From the NCBI GenBank assembly GCA_027625915.1, contig JANTQA010000036.1, positions 9,011,001 to 9,075,000 of the forward strand: a stretch of DNA of 64,000 nt. The letters run 5' to 3'. The position numbers and the translations under genes are program-made. The stretch is from Anaeramoeba flamelloides. Lineage: Eukaryota > Metamonada > Anaeramoebidae. This document shows positions 34,421 through 48,800 of this stretch, piece after piece (the stretch's first letter is position 1; the number at the start of each line of letters is the position of its first letter). The notes under the pieces were generated by a model. The model saw nothing but the letters and a program-made list of their open reading frames with translations, was not told the origin of the DNA and did not search any database.

Positions 34421-35230
34421 TAGTTCTTCTTCAACGAAAATAATTATTTGAAATAATTAGAAAATTAGTTGAAATACGGAAGTTTCGATAAGGAGAAAAA
34501 ACTATATCAAAACTTTTAAAAAACAATAATTCCTTCCAGAAAAAAGCTACAAATGTAAGTTTGGCCTTGTTATACACTTGGGTTTGATCTTTGTTATTCA
34601 ATTTCAAGGTGCATTAACATTTTAGGAATTGACATTTGACTTTACCCAAATTTTTTTTTAATGGTTGAGTAGCCTCTAAGAAATCTATGATGGAAAAATT
34701 TGAGTCCAACCACTTCTAAATAATAAAAATAAACAAATGGTTTGTGAAACTATTATTACCTTGAAGATAACAATAATTTGAAAAGTCAAATGAAAATGAA
34801 AATAAAGCAAAAAAAATTACATTTAAAGAACAAGAATAAGATTAAAGATAAAAATATCTCTGTTCAAAAACAATAAATAGACATTAAAAGTTAAAATTTT
34901 AACAGTATTTAAAATCTATTTTTGTGATTAAGTGTTTCTTGAGAATAATAAGAACAAAATAACTAATAATATGTGAAAAAGTAATCATCATCACAATTAA
35001 AAAAAAAAAAACAGAACATTCTTTTTCTTTTTATATTAGGACAAATTCAATAAACAAAAAAAGGATGAACAAATTATTTTTCTGGGTTTATCGAATAAAC
35101 AAATTCCTTCAAAATTTCAAAATTTATTTTTTACTTTTTCTTTTTTTTTTCTTTTTTCAAAAAACTTTTTTTAACGAAATTCTTTTTTCTTTTACAACAA
35201 GCATCTAAAAATCAAAACCAAAAATAAATC

Positions 35231-36529
35231 ATGACTGAATTATTTGTAACAAAAGTTTTACCCTATGTGTCTTTGCTAGGGTTAGGGCTATCTGCGATCT
35301 ATGCCGGAGCTATTACCTCTCTTCATCGATTCCAAAAAAAGCTTGTAATCTTGGGAGAAAAAGATATTGAGCTGAGCGAATCCGAAACAGATGAAGACGA
35401 CGAGCAAGAAGAACAAGAATTCCCAATTGAAGAGTCGATGGGCAAAAAGCAAGCAAGCAAATACCCCTTGATTGCAGGAAGCTTTTTGGTTGGCATTTTC
35501 TTTGCCTTGAAGGTGTTCGGCAAAAGGATCGTGAACCTGTTATTCCAAATCTATTTCTCCTTTGTCGGGATCCTCACCATCGTTGAAACATTTTCCCCAG
35601 TCTTTAAAAAGCTAATGGGTAAAAAACTCAACAACACGGTTCAATATAAACTCAACCTCAAGTTCCCATGGAAGATACCATATCTTGTCGACGAGCCAAT
35701 TGAAATCAAAGAAACGATTCGACTTTCGGATCTCGTTGCACTCGTTGTCGCAATCTTGATCCACGTCTGGTATTTTACAACAGAATCATGGATCGCAAAT
35801 AACATTTTGGGATGGCTCTTTTCTTACAAGGGTATTTACTCCTTATCCCTCGAGTCCTTCCAAACAGGCGGGATCTTGCTCTGGGGTTTATTCTTTTATG
35901 ACATCTTCTTCGTCTTTTATACACCTGTAATGGTCGGTGTAGCCAAGCAACTTAAGGGCCCAATTAAATTCATGTTCCCACGAAACATTTTTGCAGACAA
36001 ATTGGAATTTAGTATGTTAGGCCTTGGTGATATCGCTCTCCCAGGAATATTCATTGCTCTTATTATCAAATTTGATTATGAAAATGCCAAAAATATCCTC
36101 AAAAAAAATGAAACAATCAAAAAGGACAAATTCTCAAAGCCTTACTTTAGAAACACCTTTATCGGATATCTCGTCGGCTGTGTTGCCACAGTGGTCGTAA
36201 TGTTAATTTTTAAAGCTGCTCAACCCGCTTTATTATATTTAGTCCCAGGCTGCTTTATCAGCTCAATGTTAACAGCTTATTTTAAAGGAGAATTTTCCAA
36301 ATTCTTTCATTATGAAACTTTGGTTACTAAATTAGAAAAAAAAAAGAAGGAAGAAAAGGAAAAAGAAGAAAAAAAAGAAGATGATAATAAGAAAGAAGAT
36401 AAAAAAGAAGAAGAAGATAAAAAAGAAGAAGATAAAAAAGAAGAAGAAGAAAAAGAAGAAGAAGAAGAAGAAGAAGAAATAATTGTTAAAGACGAAAACA
36501 AAAAAAGTTCAGAAGAAGAAACTGATTAA
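35231..36529 (+). CDS. Signal peptide peptidase (presenilin-type aspartyl protease)
   Basis: A single exon of 432 residues. It has the three SPP/presenilin signatures in order: YD (Y223-D224 in LFFYDIFFVFY), GLGD (264-267 in LGLGDIALPG) and PAL (332-334 in QPALLYLVPG). The two aspartates are the catalytic pair in membrane helices 6 and 7, so activity is likely. About nine hydrophobic helices can be drawn (~9-31, 79-98, 101-123, 164-183, 187-205, 211-238, 258-280, 306-327, 331-350). An acidic loop (42-68) follows helix 1, and the tail (~366-432) is an extreme Lys/Glu repeat in place of a plain retention signal. The family cleaves leftover signal peptides and other type II segments in the ER membrane. 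Coding GC is far above the flanks. Confidence 0.95.
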   Translation: MTELFVTKVLPYVSLLGLGLSAIYAGAITSLHRFQKKLVILGEKDIELSESETDEDDEQEEQEFPIEESMGKKQASKYPLIAGSFLVGIFFALKVFGKRIVNLLFQIYFSFVGILTIVETFSPVFKKLMGKKLNNTVQYKLNLKFPWKIPYLVDEPIEIKETIRLSDLVALVVAILIHVWYFTTESWIANNILGWLFSYKGIYSLSLESFQTGGILLWGLFFYDIFFVFYTPVMVGVAKQLKGPIKFMFPRNIFADKLEFSMLGLGDIALPGIFIALIIKFDYENAKNILKKNETIKKDKFSKPYFRNTFIGYLVGCVATVVVMLIFKAAQPALLYLVPGCFISSMLTAYFKGEFSKFFHYETLVTKLEKKKKEEKEKEEKKEDDNKKEDKKEEEDKKEEDKKEEEEKEEEEEEEEIIVKDENKKSSEEETD

Positions 36530-37439
36530 ATTTATTTATGAAAGCAAAAAATGATAATTTTTAATTTCATTTTTTATATTCCTTTTTTTTTTAGCAACAA
36601 TATTTTCAATTTATTTTTTAATTGAATTTATTTTTTCTTTGATTATTTTTTGGTATTTGGCAAAAAATAAAAAATTTTAAACAATTGCTAAACTTTTTTA
36701 ATAATTTTTATTTATTTTTAATTACTTTTCAATAAGAGATTTTTTATTTTTTTTTTATTTTTAATTATTTTATTTCAGTGAGACCCAAGAATTGAGTAAA
36801 TTATGGAAAAATGTATATCTTGTTTATATTCAAGTAGGATTTGATTTTTTTTCTAATTTTTGATCTTTTAAGAACTTACAACTAGAACATTTAAAAAAAA
36901 ATATAAACTCTCATATAAATTATTATAGTTGTTTAAAAGTTACTTTAAAATCTATGTTAAACAGAATAATCATTTTCTATCTCACACTTTCCTTATATGA
37001 CAAAATTTTATGGTATGTGATAACCTATTATAAACCTGAAATTTAAGAATAGACCAAAAATTTCTACAATAACGAAAAATTTTTAATTTGAATTTTTTAA
37101 TACTAACCTTCTGAATTATCAATAATTTTGAAAATTTTTCAGTTTTTTTTTTTGAGATCTTTTATTTCTAATCTCAGAAAACTCTATATACAAGACAATT
37201 TCAAAATAATTATTAAAGTCAATCTTGATTATTGGTAATCTTTTGTTTTTTATTTTTCGATTTGTTGGAACAAATTTCAAATTTTTTTTCTAATTTTTCC
37301 ACTTTTTTTTTTTTTACTAGAGTCCAGAAGAAACCATAAGATTCAATAATATGTGTTTATAGGAATAATTTGTTTTTAAACATCAAAAGTTAGATAAAAA
37401 ATCCTTTCTACCCATCAGGTGTTTCGGGTAGATTTTTAA

Positions 37440-38600
37440 CAGTTGTGTTTAATCTAATTATTAGCATAATAATAATAATAATAATAAATTATTAATATTG
37501 TCTCCAACAAAAAAAAATTCTTTACGTTATTAGTGTGTTAAATAATATCCTAATACCCACTCTTCTATATATCACTTAGCACACCTGATCTGTTTAAATT
37601 TCATTAGGTTTATAATCAAATCTTTTGAATGATATTTATGTAATGTTATGTATATTTTCTTATTTGTCTTTAACCCAGATCTCTATTATAATTCAAATTC
37701 AAAATAGTTCAAAGATAAAGTCGTTATGTTATTGTATTTTTTTATGTTTTTGGAAAAAAAAAAATAATTTGTCATTTAAACATTTTCTTTTAATATTTTT
37801 ATTTTTATGTTAAATTTTTTAAATAAGAAAATTTATTACAATAATCGTAACTCAAAACTCCACACATTGGTTTATTTATAATAAGAATCAAATAAATTTG
37901 TTAATTTTATGATAAAAAAAATAAATAAAACAATAAATTACTCAAAAAAATTCATTTTTTTTCAAGATAAAATTTCAATAAATATTAAATCAAGAGAAAA
38001 ATGAAATTTATTTCTTTAGGTGAAAAATAAAAGTTTAATTTGAATAATTTTCTAAAAATTTTATTTAAGTAATAGAAATTACTTGAAAAATCAAAAAAAA
38101 AATAAAAAATGTAAAATAATTTCATTTATTACATTGAAATTAAACAAATAAAAATCAAAATAATAGATAAAATAATCTATCTAAATTTAAATAAAAATTA
38201 AAAATACCTCTTAAATATTATTCAAAGATAATAAAATAATCTCCGAAAACAAAAATTTTTTCTTTTGAATTTTGTTGTTAGTAAAAATTTGAATATTATA
38301 TTTGTGAAATTTGAATTTTTCAATCTAAATTATTACAGATCTTTAAAAATAATTTTTGATCTCTAAACTCTTAATAAACTAATATTTTTTTTTTTATGTT
38401 TAGATTTTATAAAGTCAAAAATTAAAAAATAGTAAAAAATTAAAAAAAAATCAATTATTAATCTGACACAAACTATTGGCCAAATCATTTAAATTTGAAA
38501 AAAATTCTTGTTTGAAAAAATTGTAAAATTTTATAATAAAAAAAAATATTATTTTTTTTTAAAATTTAATTAATATTTTTTTTATTCTAAATTATTTAGA
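37440..38600 (+). repeat. Dispersed ~1.2-kb repeat, copy 1
   Basis: It aligns in pieces with 58670-60130: CACCTGATCTGTTTAAATTT with CTTATTTGTCTTTAACCCAG, TTAGTAAAAATTTGAATA, TTTTTGATCTCTAAACTC and CAAATCATTTAAATTTGAAA have counterparts in the same order. No frame; class unknown. The second copy is followed by a Tc1/mariner transposase remnant, which may or may not be part of the same unit. Confidence 0.5.
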
Positions 38601-39639
38601 ATCAAATATGTGTATAAATTCCCGTTGAAAATTAATCAATAGGTTAAACAAAATTTCTATGTGATTTCAAAATATCTTTTGTCACGAATAAATTATTTGA
38701 TAAAGTATTTGAGGCAATATTGGGTGGCAAATGGAAGAAAAAATATCGAATAAAGTAAGATGTGGTTTAATCATTAAAACTAAGAGGTTTTTGATCTGTA
38801 GACAAACTTTTCAAAAAAAAAAATTTTTTTTAGAAAAAATTTGGATGGAAAAATAATAAAATCATATAACCAAGAAAAATTTTCAAAGGTTGAAAAAATT
38901 ATTTCAAATTATTTTTTATGTGTATTTAACAACACAATTTTTAGTTTTCAAATTTTATTTCTATAAAAATTGTTTATAAATTCTATATCTTAGAATGCTT
39001 TGATAACAATTCAAATTAAAAATTTTCTTTCGAAGACAATTAGTATATTTGGGGTTCCAAGTGATATATATATATATATATATATATATAAATCTTTTTA
39101 TCGACACATATTTTTTATTATTTTACTAACAAAAAATTATTTGTAAAATAATTTTTAGATCCAATTATGAGAATAAAAAAAGAATTTTAATATTTCCCTA
39201 ACATTTTATTGATTTCATTATTATTTATTTCTAACTCAAAATAAATTGTAAAAAAGGAAGTAATTTAAATATTATAACTTATTTCACTAAAATTGATTTA
39301 GGGGTTTGGTTATTAAAAAAACTTTAAAAATAGAGATGGTATTTTTATATGGTGGTACTTGGTTGCTTTTTGTAAAAAAAAATACAAAAAATAATTTAGC
39401 CTGTAAATTAATAGTACACATATAACTTTCCCTAGTCGCATCCTAAAATCTCATAATATAAAGCTGAGATGATAGTTTTTTATAAAAAGGATCATCTCAA
39501 TCCTAATAAAAGAAATTTAAACACTACAAGATGTTAGCAGATTTTCTGTTTTTTCAAGTATTGAATCTAAGTTTCATTTTGGGTTCTTTGTTAACCAGAA
39601 ATATATACCAATACAAAAATATTATAGGATAGGCTCCAA

Positions 39640-39765
39640 TTCGATATATAGAAATCATAAATTACAATCTATTTCTTGACTTCTCTTCTTATTTTGAAAT
39701 AAAAATAAGAAAAGGAAGTGAAAAATTTTTTTCCCTTGATTATTCAAATACAGTTTTTGAAAATT
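39640..39765. mobile_element. Palindromic MITE (CACTTCATTTTCC family), partial
   Basis: It contains GAAAAGGAAGTGAAAAATTT and GATTATTCAAATACAG, the right arm of the family at 32940-33120, with a degraded left arm. Confidence 0.5.
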
Positions 39766-39985
39766 GTTCCCTTTTGCTGATAATTCCAAATATTATCACA
39801 AGAATTAGAAGTAGATTTCTTCACGTTATTGATGCAATGAGTCTCAAAAAAGTGTTTTCACTTCAGTGTGTTGTATTGGGGGTGATTTTGGTCAGAATCA
39901 GTTGCTATGCATCATTTTTTTCATTTTTTGAGATTTAAGAAAAGTTTTCAACAACACAATAATAGATAAGAACATTTCTTTTTCA

Positions 39986-42900
39986 ATGATCCACAAATTG
40001 AAAAACCGTGTTCGTCATCTTGGTTTGTCACACCACCATCCTTTGTCTCTGATAAATCTTCAACTGAATCTTTTATTTTTTTTTTTTTCTTTTATAAAAT
40101 TTCTTTGAAACTCTTCACAAACAATCTATGATATTCTTTTAAAAAGCAAAAACTCAAGGGCTAGGGTCATGTAACTCTGTCTACATGATGGGCAAACTAT
40201 ATGAATTCGAACAATCACAAGAAAAAAAAGAATCTATTTTATATCGTTTCTTTCTTGATATTCAATCACGAATCTTTTTTAGTTATAGATCACAGTTTCC
40301 TTTATTGAACGGATACACTACAGACACTGGTTGGGGTTGTATGTATCGAACAGGTTTGTTTTTTTTTTTTTTATAATTTTTGTTCTTTTTTGTACTTGGT
40401 TTCAAACAAGGATTTTGTTTTGATAAACATTTTGTTTTATATTGGTCAGCCTTGAACAAACAATCTGTAAAAATTATTTTTTGAAATTGTTTTTAAGGTA
40501 GGTTTCATTTCAAGACTTATTGTTAATTGAAAAACAAATGAACAAAATTTTCATTTGACTTTCCTAAATAAATAAAAACAAAAAAAAAGAAGATTTAATA
40601 AAATCATATTAATCCAAAGCTCTCAGATCAAAAGGTGAAATTTATCTCCAAACAAGATTTATTATTAAAGAGTTTAAATTTTGCTGAGATCTTGAAAACA
40701 ATTTTTGGATTCAATCTGTACACCTTTTGAATACACCAACCAATAAATCAAATAAGGCTTATAAAAAAAATTTTTTTAAGGCGAAAATCCTCGAATAGAA
40801 GCCACAAATGTTTTTTTTTCGATTATTGCTAGAGTTGAAAAAAAGAAGATTCTGCGTTATTATGGCCAATCTTTTTTTGTTTATTATTTTTTGGTTTTTT
40901 TTTTGTGTCTTATTTTGTTTATTTTTGTTCCTGATATGTGATCTATAGTATGCACTAAAAAGCGCTAGTACTGTAAACTAAATGAAAAATTTTTTCAATT
41001 TATATTCCAATTAACAGAAAAATAATGTGCTTTTATTGACAAAGCCTATCAATTGATAGGTTTGTTATTCAATTTTGATTTCAATTCAACATTTTATTGG
41101 AAAACAAAGGACACTTTTGTACTTATTAGCTTTTGTTTTTTAGTACCATTTTTAACAATAATAGGACATACTAAAATACAATTTTAGAATTGTTTAAGGT
41201 TTACAATCCCTGAAACTGGAAAAAAGATTATCTTGTATTGGGTGTGGCAACTTGTTATTTTGGTTCTTAGCTGATCGATCCACAACTAAGTTTGGATCGT
41301 ATAGGTGGTTGAAAAATGCTATTTTTGTCATTTTATTTTTTTTTTTTCCGAAATCCGAATTGATGAGTCTAAGATTAATTAATTGGAAGATATTTAATTA
41401 GTAATTGAGTTTTTTGTTTTCTGTGTTGAAATTTTTATTTACGCTTTGTATTATTTGATGCTTGTAAAAAAAAAATTTTTTATTTACTCCTAATTCTGTA
41501 AAAGGAAAATGATAATTTCATTGACAACCCAAAAATTAACACTTTCAATTCAATACCTTCCAATCAATTAATCTTAGACTCATCAATTCGGATTTCGGAA
41601 AAAAAAAAAATAAAATGACAAAAATAGCCTTTTTCAACCACCTATACGATCCAAACTTAGTTGTGGATCGATCAGCTAAGAACCAAAATAACAAGTTGCC
41701 ACACCCAATACAAGATAATCTTTTTTCCAGTTTCAGGGATTGTAAACCTTAAAAATGTTCTTCTTGATGTTTAAAAATAACTTTATAAATAAAATAATTT
41801 ATTTCGGAAAAACCTGACTTGAAAAAAATAACAAGTATGAAAAAAAAAACAAAAACAAAGAAAATAATTAAGGTATCAGTCTTCTACAGCAATAGGGCAA
41901 AATTTTAAAATATGTTATTGGTGATATTCTCTACAAACAAATTTTGTAGATCCCAAGTGTCAAAAAATTCTGATCGACTAAGAAACCCAGAAAAGAAAAT
42001 TTAATAGTGAATCAATTTTTTTTTATATGATTTTTTATGAAAAAGAAAACCTTTAAATTTAATTTTATTTCTTACATTATAAAAAGTTTTTACCTTGTTT
42101 ATTACATTCTCATCACTATTATACTATAAAATGTCTTGGTTACCAGGAATATTAATAAAAGATTTTTTTATATTTTTTGAGATAATTCTTTTGATTATCC
42201 ATAAAAATGATTTAAATAAACAATTGAAAAATATTTGTATTGCTGTAAGAAGGGTTAGTTATAACCATTAATATTTTGAGAACCATTTAAAAATTTTACT
42301 CATAAACTGTGTTTTTGTCACAAGATGAAATTTGATTTTTCAAAATAAAATTTTCTTGAAGATATTTGGGAAATAAGTAATTTTCTTTACAAAATTCAAA
42401 ATCAATTTTATGATTCTAAAAATGATTTGAATTGTTATAATAATTCTTGTAAATGAGGCCAAACATTATTTTTAAAAACAATTCGAAAAGAAAAATTGAA
42501 ATTTTTTTTTTAATTTTTTTTTATTTTTTGAAAACGAGAAAATGACTCATTTTCAAACTTTAAAGAATAATAAAAAAATTTTTCTTCTATATAGATCAAA
42601 ATATCATTCATAAACCATTATTAAACTTCTATCGAATTTAGATTTATTTAATCACCTATATCCACAATTATTTTTATTGGCTGAGATTTTCAAATGAAAT
42701 ATTAATAATGAAAAATAATAACAAAATAATTTTTTTTTTTCGTAATCAATGTTTTCAAACATAAAACAAAAAATATGTTTTCCCATTTTCAAGAATTAAC
42801 TTAATTGTTAATAAAAATAATGGGTTGTTTTTTTTGGTTTTATATTGAAAACATGTAAATTTTGGATTCAAAAAATTGACTCAAATTAATAAATAGTTTA

Positions 42901-45819
42901 GATCATGCTTAACTCATCCATTTCAGAACCCAAAATACAAATTAAAAAAAAAAATAAAAAGATCTCAACAAGATTTCATTTTATTTTGAAAAAATACTAG
43001 TCTCTTAAGAGGGTAAGTACATTTTTCAAATTGTGAGTGTCACCATTTATGTGAAATTGGATCCTTCAAATCATTTCTTTAACCAAATACATTAATATTT
43101 TAATAAATTCGAGAGTGGAATATATCCTAGTATAAGATATCTACAAACCAACAAAAAAATGGAAATCAAACAAATGAAAAATTTGATCAAGAAAAAATAA
43201 ATAAAAATTATTTATTTATTGATCCTAGCTGTAAAATTTGATACAATTACTTATTCTTAATTTGGTTTTATTTTTAATTCTTCATGGAAATAATTTTGTT
43301 TGTAAAATTTTTGAGAAACAAATAACTTGATATTTCTAAAGAATTTTAAAAATGAATTTAAAAATCCTATTTTCATTAAATTAATCTAATTCTAGTTTGG
43401 TTTCAGAAGAAAATAGGATATTGTTTGAATTCCTCTTCAGAAATAAAGATTTATTGTACAAATTCGTTTGATTTTATAATTATTTATTTTCCATTAAATT
43501 GAGAACTAAAAATAATTCTGAATTTGATTGAAATTTTTTTAAAATTTTCTTTTATTTTGGGTTGAATCCTTTGTAACTGTTTTTTAAATTTCGAGAATTC
43601 AACTCCTTTATTTTAATTTTGAAATAGTTTCCTGTATTTTGGTTTTTGTTTGATAAAAATATTTGAAAATTGAATTTTGAAAGCAAATTTCAAAAACAAA
43701 TGTTTTGGTAAAATAATAATAAATAGTAATGGGGCGAGAAATTCAATGAAAAAAATTGTTTGGATTCATCCAGATTAAGAAGATAAAGAAAACAAATATT
43801 CGAAAATACACTTTTGGTCGATTTTTTTTTTTCATTCTTGATTTCAACAAATTTATTTGGAAAGGTGATCTTTCTTGTTTGGTATTCTAAAAGAAAACAT
43901 TTGTTTCAAATAAAAACACCTTTTTGAGTCCATTTTTTTGGTTTACACTTGAATTAATTTCATTCATTCGTATTAACACATTTCTAGATCAAAAACCAAA
44001 TTTAATAAAACCAAAAATTTAATCAAAAAAAAAAATGTTCAAAAAATTGAAAAATGAAAGAATCGAACCTTGAATTACTTTGGGTTTACTTTTCCTCTTT
44101 TCACAAACATAGCAGCGAATGGTATTTTGTTTTCAAAGTTTCAATATTTGGTGACACTCAAAAAATATTTTTTTATTAAGGTTCACACAATTAAAATGTT
44201 TCAAAATATTAAAATGTACTTACTTCCATAAGCAAAATTTATTATTTTAATCAAAAATAATTAAATAATCAAAAAAAAATTATATTTACTACTGATTAAG
44301 AAAGGTGGATTTAAGATACCATTTAAGATGTATCATTAGTTAATAGATACTGTGTTTAATATTAGTTTTGGCTATGTCCCCCCCCCCCTCGCGAATGAAA
44401 TATCTGTTTTTTTTTTTTTTTTTTTTTTTTTTTTTGGAATTTTGAAGTTTTAAAAAACTATTATTAATTACTTATTTACAAGTTTTTTATTATTTATATA
44501 TATACATATTAACCAATATGTATGATTAATATAAACAAATGTATTAATTTTTATTTGTAGGGCAAATGATGTTAGCTCAAGCTTTTCAGCAATATTTTTT
44601 GGGAAGAGGTAATATCTCAATCATTTTTTTTTTTTTTTTTTTTGGGGGGGTCTTGATATATTTATACAAATACTTTCTTGTTTATTTTTATTTCCTTTCA
44701 CATTTTCACTCTTATTTTTTTGTATATCATACAGATTGGAAGATGGATAAACTTACCGAAAAGGAATTTCTAATATATTTAGGAGTAAAAAATATTTTTG
44801 AACAACATTTTAAATTTATTTTTTATAACGAATTTCATTTTTTTTTTTTTTTATATTTTTCTTTTTTTAAAGATCATTCGATGGTTTTCTGATCATCCTC
44901 TTGCACCTTTTTCGATACATAAAATGACTTTTGAAGGTTATTCTCTGGGATTAAAAGCCGGACAATGGTAAAAAAATACATAAAAATATTATTATAGATT
45001 TATATTTTTCATAACATAATTTTGAAATCGTTTTATTCGTATTATTATTATTAATTAAATATCTATTTATTGATTTTAGGCATTCACCAACAACTGTTTC
45101 GCTCGTGCTTCGGTATTTTTTTTTTTTTATTTTTTTTTTTATTTTTAATGTTTAAAAATTCACTAAAAATGAAATAAATTAAAAAAATCTCCCCTATCAT
45201 AATTAATTACAAAAATACAAATGTCTTGTAGCATAGAAAATTACACAAGTGTATTATTTTATATTATTTTGGCAAATAAACATAATTTATTTAAAAATTT
45301 TCACATACTTATCTATTTTTTATCACAAAGTTCAATTTTTTATACCATTGGATTACAAGAGAATAAGAATATAAATTTTTTTTTCGAATATACGAAAATT
45401 TGATATGAAAATAAGAATTTTGATATTACAATCATTTTTACAGTAAAAAATTTATGATCAAACAAAAATTCCTTTGGAAATAATTTGAAAAAAACTTAAA
45501 GAGATACCCTAGAAAGGAAATTCCAAAACAAAAATTAAAAAAATACTCTTTTATTCTTTGACAAAATATCATTAATTATGAAATTTCCTTAATGTAAAAT
45601 ATTTTGAAATCAAAATTCTTATTTTTCATATATGATTTTGATAAATAAACGAATGTTTTTTTTTTTTTTTTTGATTCTTCTTCTCATAAGATTTTATGAT
45701 ATAAGTGAAAAATTCTCTTTACATTTCTATATATAAAAAAAAGTACAACTCAAATAATATATACATTATGGATTATTTTTTTTGTTTAACTTTGTTTTTT
45801 GATATACAAATTTTTTATT

Positions 45820-45862
<43 letters not shown>

Positions 45863-48800
45863 TTGTTGAAATAAAGTTTAAAAAAATATTTTATCATTAA
45901 TTAATAAATATAAGGATGAAGTAATAAACATTAAATAATAATAAAATAAAAAATCAAGGAATAATTCCAAGTGGTTAGACTATTGAATTTAAATAATTTT
46001 TGAAAAGTATAAAATATTATTTCATTTTTTCTGTCAAATAATTGTTGAAATTTTTCTATTTTCCAAAAGTGCAAAAACTATTAAAAAACAAAACATAGAT
46101 TTCATTTCCCTAATAAAAAAACCATTTCTTTTTTTGTTTTAATTTTATTTATTTTAAATTCTGGAAAAGCTAGGCACTCTACGGTGCTCTACGGCACTTG
46201 AAGACACCCCACAAAAATATTTCACAATACTTAAAAATCAAAATTATTTATTTAAAACACAAAAATATTTATGTTATCCTTCAAGTTCAACCATTCTAAA
46301 ATTCAGGGCATTTACTAATTGCTTTAATAGATATTAATATATAACCAATAACAATTCAAATAAATTGTGCCCTTTAAATTTAAAATATGAATAGAAGGAA
46401 ATGATAGAAAATATTGATCATTTTTTATGGATATTCCCTTCCTCTGAAAAAGATAGATTAATTTTTCAAAATAAATGAAAAGAAATAAATCTTAATGAAA
46501 TAATTTTAAACTCTGATAGTTTGAAACTATTTTCGTTAATTAATAATCGTGAAATCTATAATTTTACGCTTAAATTTATAAAAGGAAATGTAAGTCTAAG
46601 GGCCACTAGAGCGTAAATTACACTTCTTCAACAATTATATAAAAAGGGGGGGGTGATCATTTTTTTCTTAAATTAAAATTTTCTTTTTTTCCCCATCTTT
46701 TCGAAACCTTTAAAAATTCTCTTTTCTCTTTTCTTTGAAAAAACAGACCATACATTTTTTTTATTTTTGAAATAAATGAGATTGATTTTCAATCAAAACG
46801 AAAAAAAAAACAAATGTTTGGATTTAGAAAACTTTTTTCCACAAAAAAAGAGAAAATACTCCGTTTTCAAACATTATCAAAAAAATGAAGCACTTTTTTT
46901 TTGAAACTCTATTTATTAAACCAATAGTTAGGTTCTTTGAACCAAAATATTTGTTCAATATCTTACATACTTGAGACGAGAGTTCTTTTGGGATTAATGA
47001 GATGAAAAATCCAACAAAAAAATTATTCAAAGTCTTCCAAAATAACTTGAAATATCATTTTTAAAGTCTAATTTATGAGTAAAATACTTCTTATTTTACT
47101 TTTTTTGAATTGGAAATAATATCAGAAAATTTTCAAACTTTGCCTAATTAACAAAATGATTTCTCAAAATCTTTTCAGATCAAAGCAAGTATTATCTTAA
47201 ACTTTTTAGATATCTAATCTCATTCTTATATGTAGTTATCTAAAAATATTTACTTTGTAATAATTTCACAAATAAAAAGTTTAGGTTCAAAAAAATAATA
47301 AATAGCGCCTATATAACATACTTACAAACTCTTATCAACCCACTCTAACAAAAAAAAATGTAATTAATTTGTTCATTTTTTAATAACATGTTATAAAGAT
47401 GTTATTAATATTTTAACGGTGTTCTATCAAATTTTATAACACTTTTACAATTTATTCCACCTATATATATATATATATATATATATTACTTATCACATGT
47501 TATCAAAATAATTTTTTTATTAAATTCACCACAATGATACTATTTAAATTATTTTTTTAAAAATTTTAAATAATAAATATTAAAATAAACTATTTTTCAA
47601 AAATGTTTACTCGCTTTATAATGTTAATAGAAGTTGTTTTGAGGGTTTTGTTCCATATTATTATCACAAAAATTTTTCAATTTTTCGATCAGAATCTTTT
47701 TCTATTTTTGCAAATTTTCCCAATTTTAGTTTTTACTTTTTTAAATTTTTGTTTTTCTTTTGTTTTTCTTTTTCTTTTTCTTTTTCTTTTTTATTTCCAT
47801 TTTTTTGAAGTTAAGTTCAAATTTTCTTTTATTTCTTTACTTGGTCAAATTGTTATTTTTGCTTTTTCAAATTTTTCTTTTTCTTTTTCTTTTTCATTTG
47901 CAAAAGATCAAGCAGAAAAAAAAAAAGATCTTCGAAAAGACAAATAATCACTAAGAAAATTGAGACTATGCGATGTCTTTTTTTAAAATGAATTTAATTA
48001 TTAGCAAGAAATCTTCTTGTTAAACTTTTTTTCAGTGAAAGTTCAGTAATAAAAAAAATCGGTAATGAACTTTTCAAAAATTGTTACTCACTTTTTTTTT
48101 AGTTTTTGGTTTTATTTTTTTTTAATTTTTAAAATATCAGGTTTATATATGTTTAGAATGATTTAAAAGTGAATTATGAATCAGATTTAATTATTAGTTG
48201 TTATTGAATACTAAAGGATAAATATTTTTTTTTCAATTTATTATTTCAGGTCAATAACAATTTTTGAAATGGGGTTTATACTTTTTTTTTTTTTGATTTT
48301 CTCTTAATCACCACTAATGTTTTCTAATTGTCAATTATTTGGGTAACTTTTCTTACTATTTCCATCTAAAATCCAATTCAAAATTCCTACCCAAAATTCA
48401 ATTTTTGATAAAAAAAAAAAATTCATATTAATTAAATTATTTGAGAAATATTCAAATTAAAACAATAAATTCATTGGAATTTTAACAATTATTTATCATT
48501 TATAATTTACAAAACAAAAAATAAGTGATTAACAATACTAATAAAAAAAAATGTATTTAAAAATTTTGGAGAGAGCAAAACAAAAAAATACATTGGTAAA
48601 TTGGTTTAAATTCTATTAGGAATATTGATCGATCAATGGTTAGATACTACCAACTAATTTTATTTGAGTTCTTCTGTTTTGTAAAACTAAACTTTAACTT
48701 AACATCAATCATTCAAAAAAATTTTTTATCGAACGAAACAAGTTATGTAATTGAAAAAAACGAAATGCAAACCAAAAACTAAAAAGTTGAAAAAATTATT

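Larger units (their letters stand above)
29674..35230. other. 5.6-kb intergenic region rich in inverted repeats
   Basis: No gene is recognised. Minus-strand frame 30275-30556 lies inside a TIR element and plus-strand frame 31662-31853 has no family signal. Elements are listed separately. A (TA)n run lies near 31470-31489. From 34430 to 35230 the sequence is AT-rich, ending in a pyrimidine tract (about 35125-35195) just upstream of the next ATG. Confidence 0.55.
36530..39985. other. Intergenic region between SPP and ATG4
   Basis: No gene is recognised. It holds the first copy of a ~1.2-kb dispersed repeat (37440-38600), an (AT)n run at about 39064-39090 and a hairpin element (39640-39765). 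Short frames such as 37625-37813 show no family features. Confidence 0.55.
40354..44560 (+). other. 4.2-kb intron of ATG4
   Basis: The donor is GTTTGT and the acceptor TGTAG. It splits the Gly of the catalytic segment RTGQMML and rejoins in phase. Contents: an end fragment of the 56405-type MITE (40518-40565), the foldback at 41196-41752, long AT-rich stretches with nothing recognised, and a C11 tract followed by a T29 tract near the 3' end. Confidence 0.85.

Noticed and set aside
36310-36501. Ser-rich minus-strand frame
   Set aside because: It is the antisense of the Lys/Glu-rich tail of signal peptide peptidase.
47603-47954. Phe-rich open frames in the ATG4 intron
   Set aside because: They arise from the pyrimidine microsatellite of the inverted copy of the same repeat.
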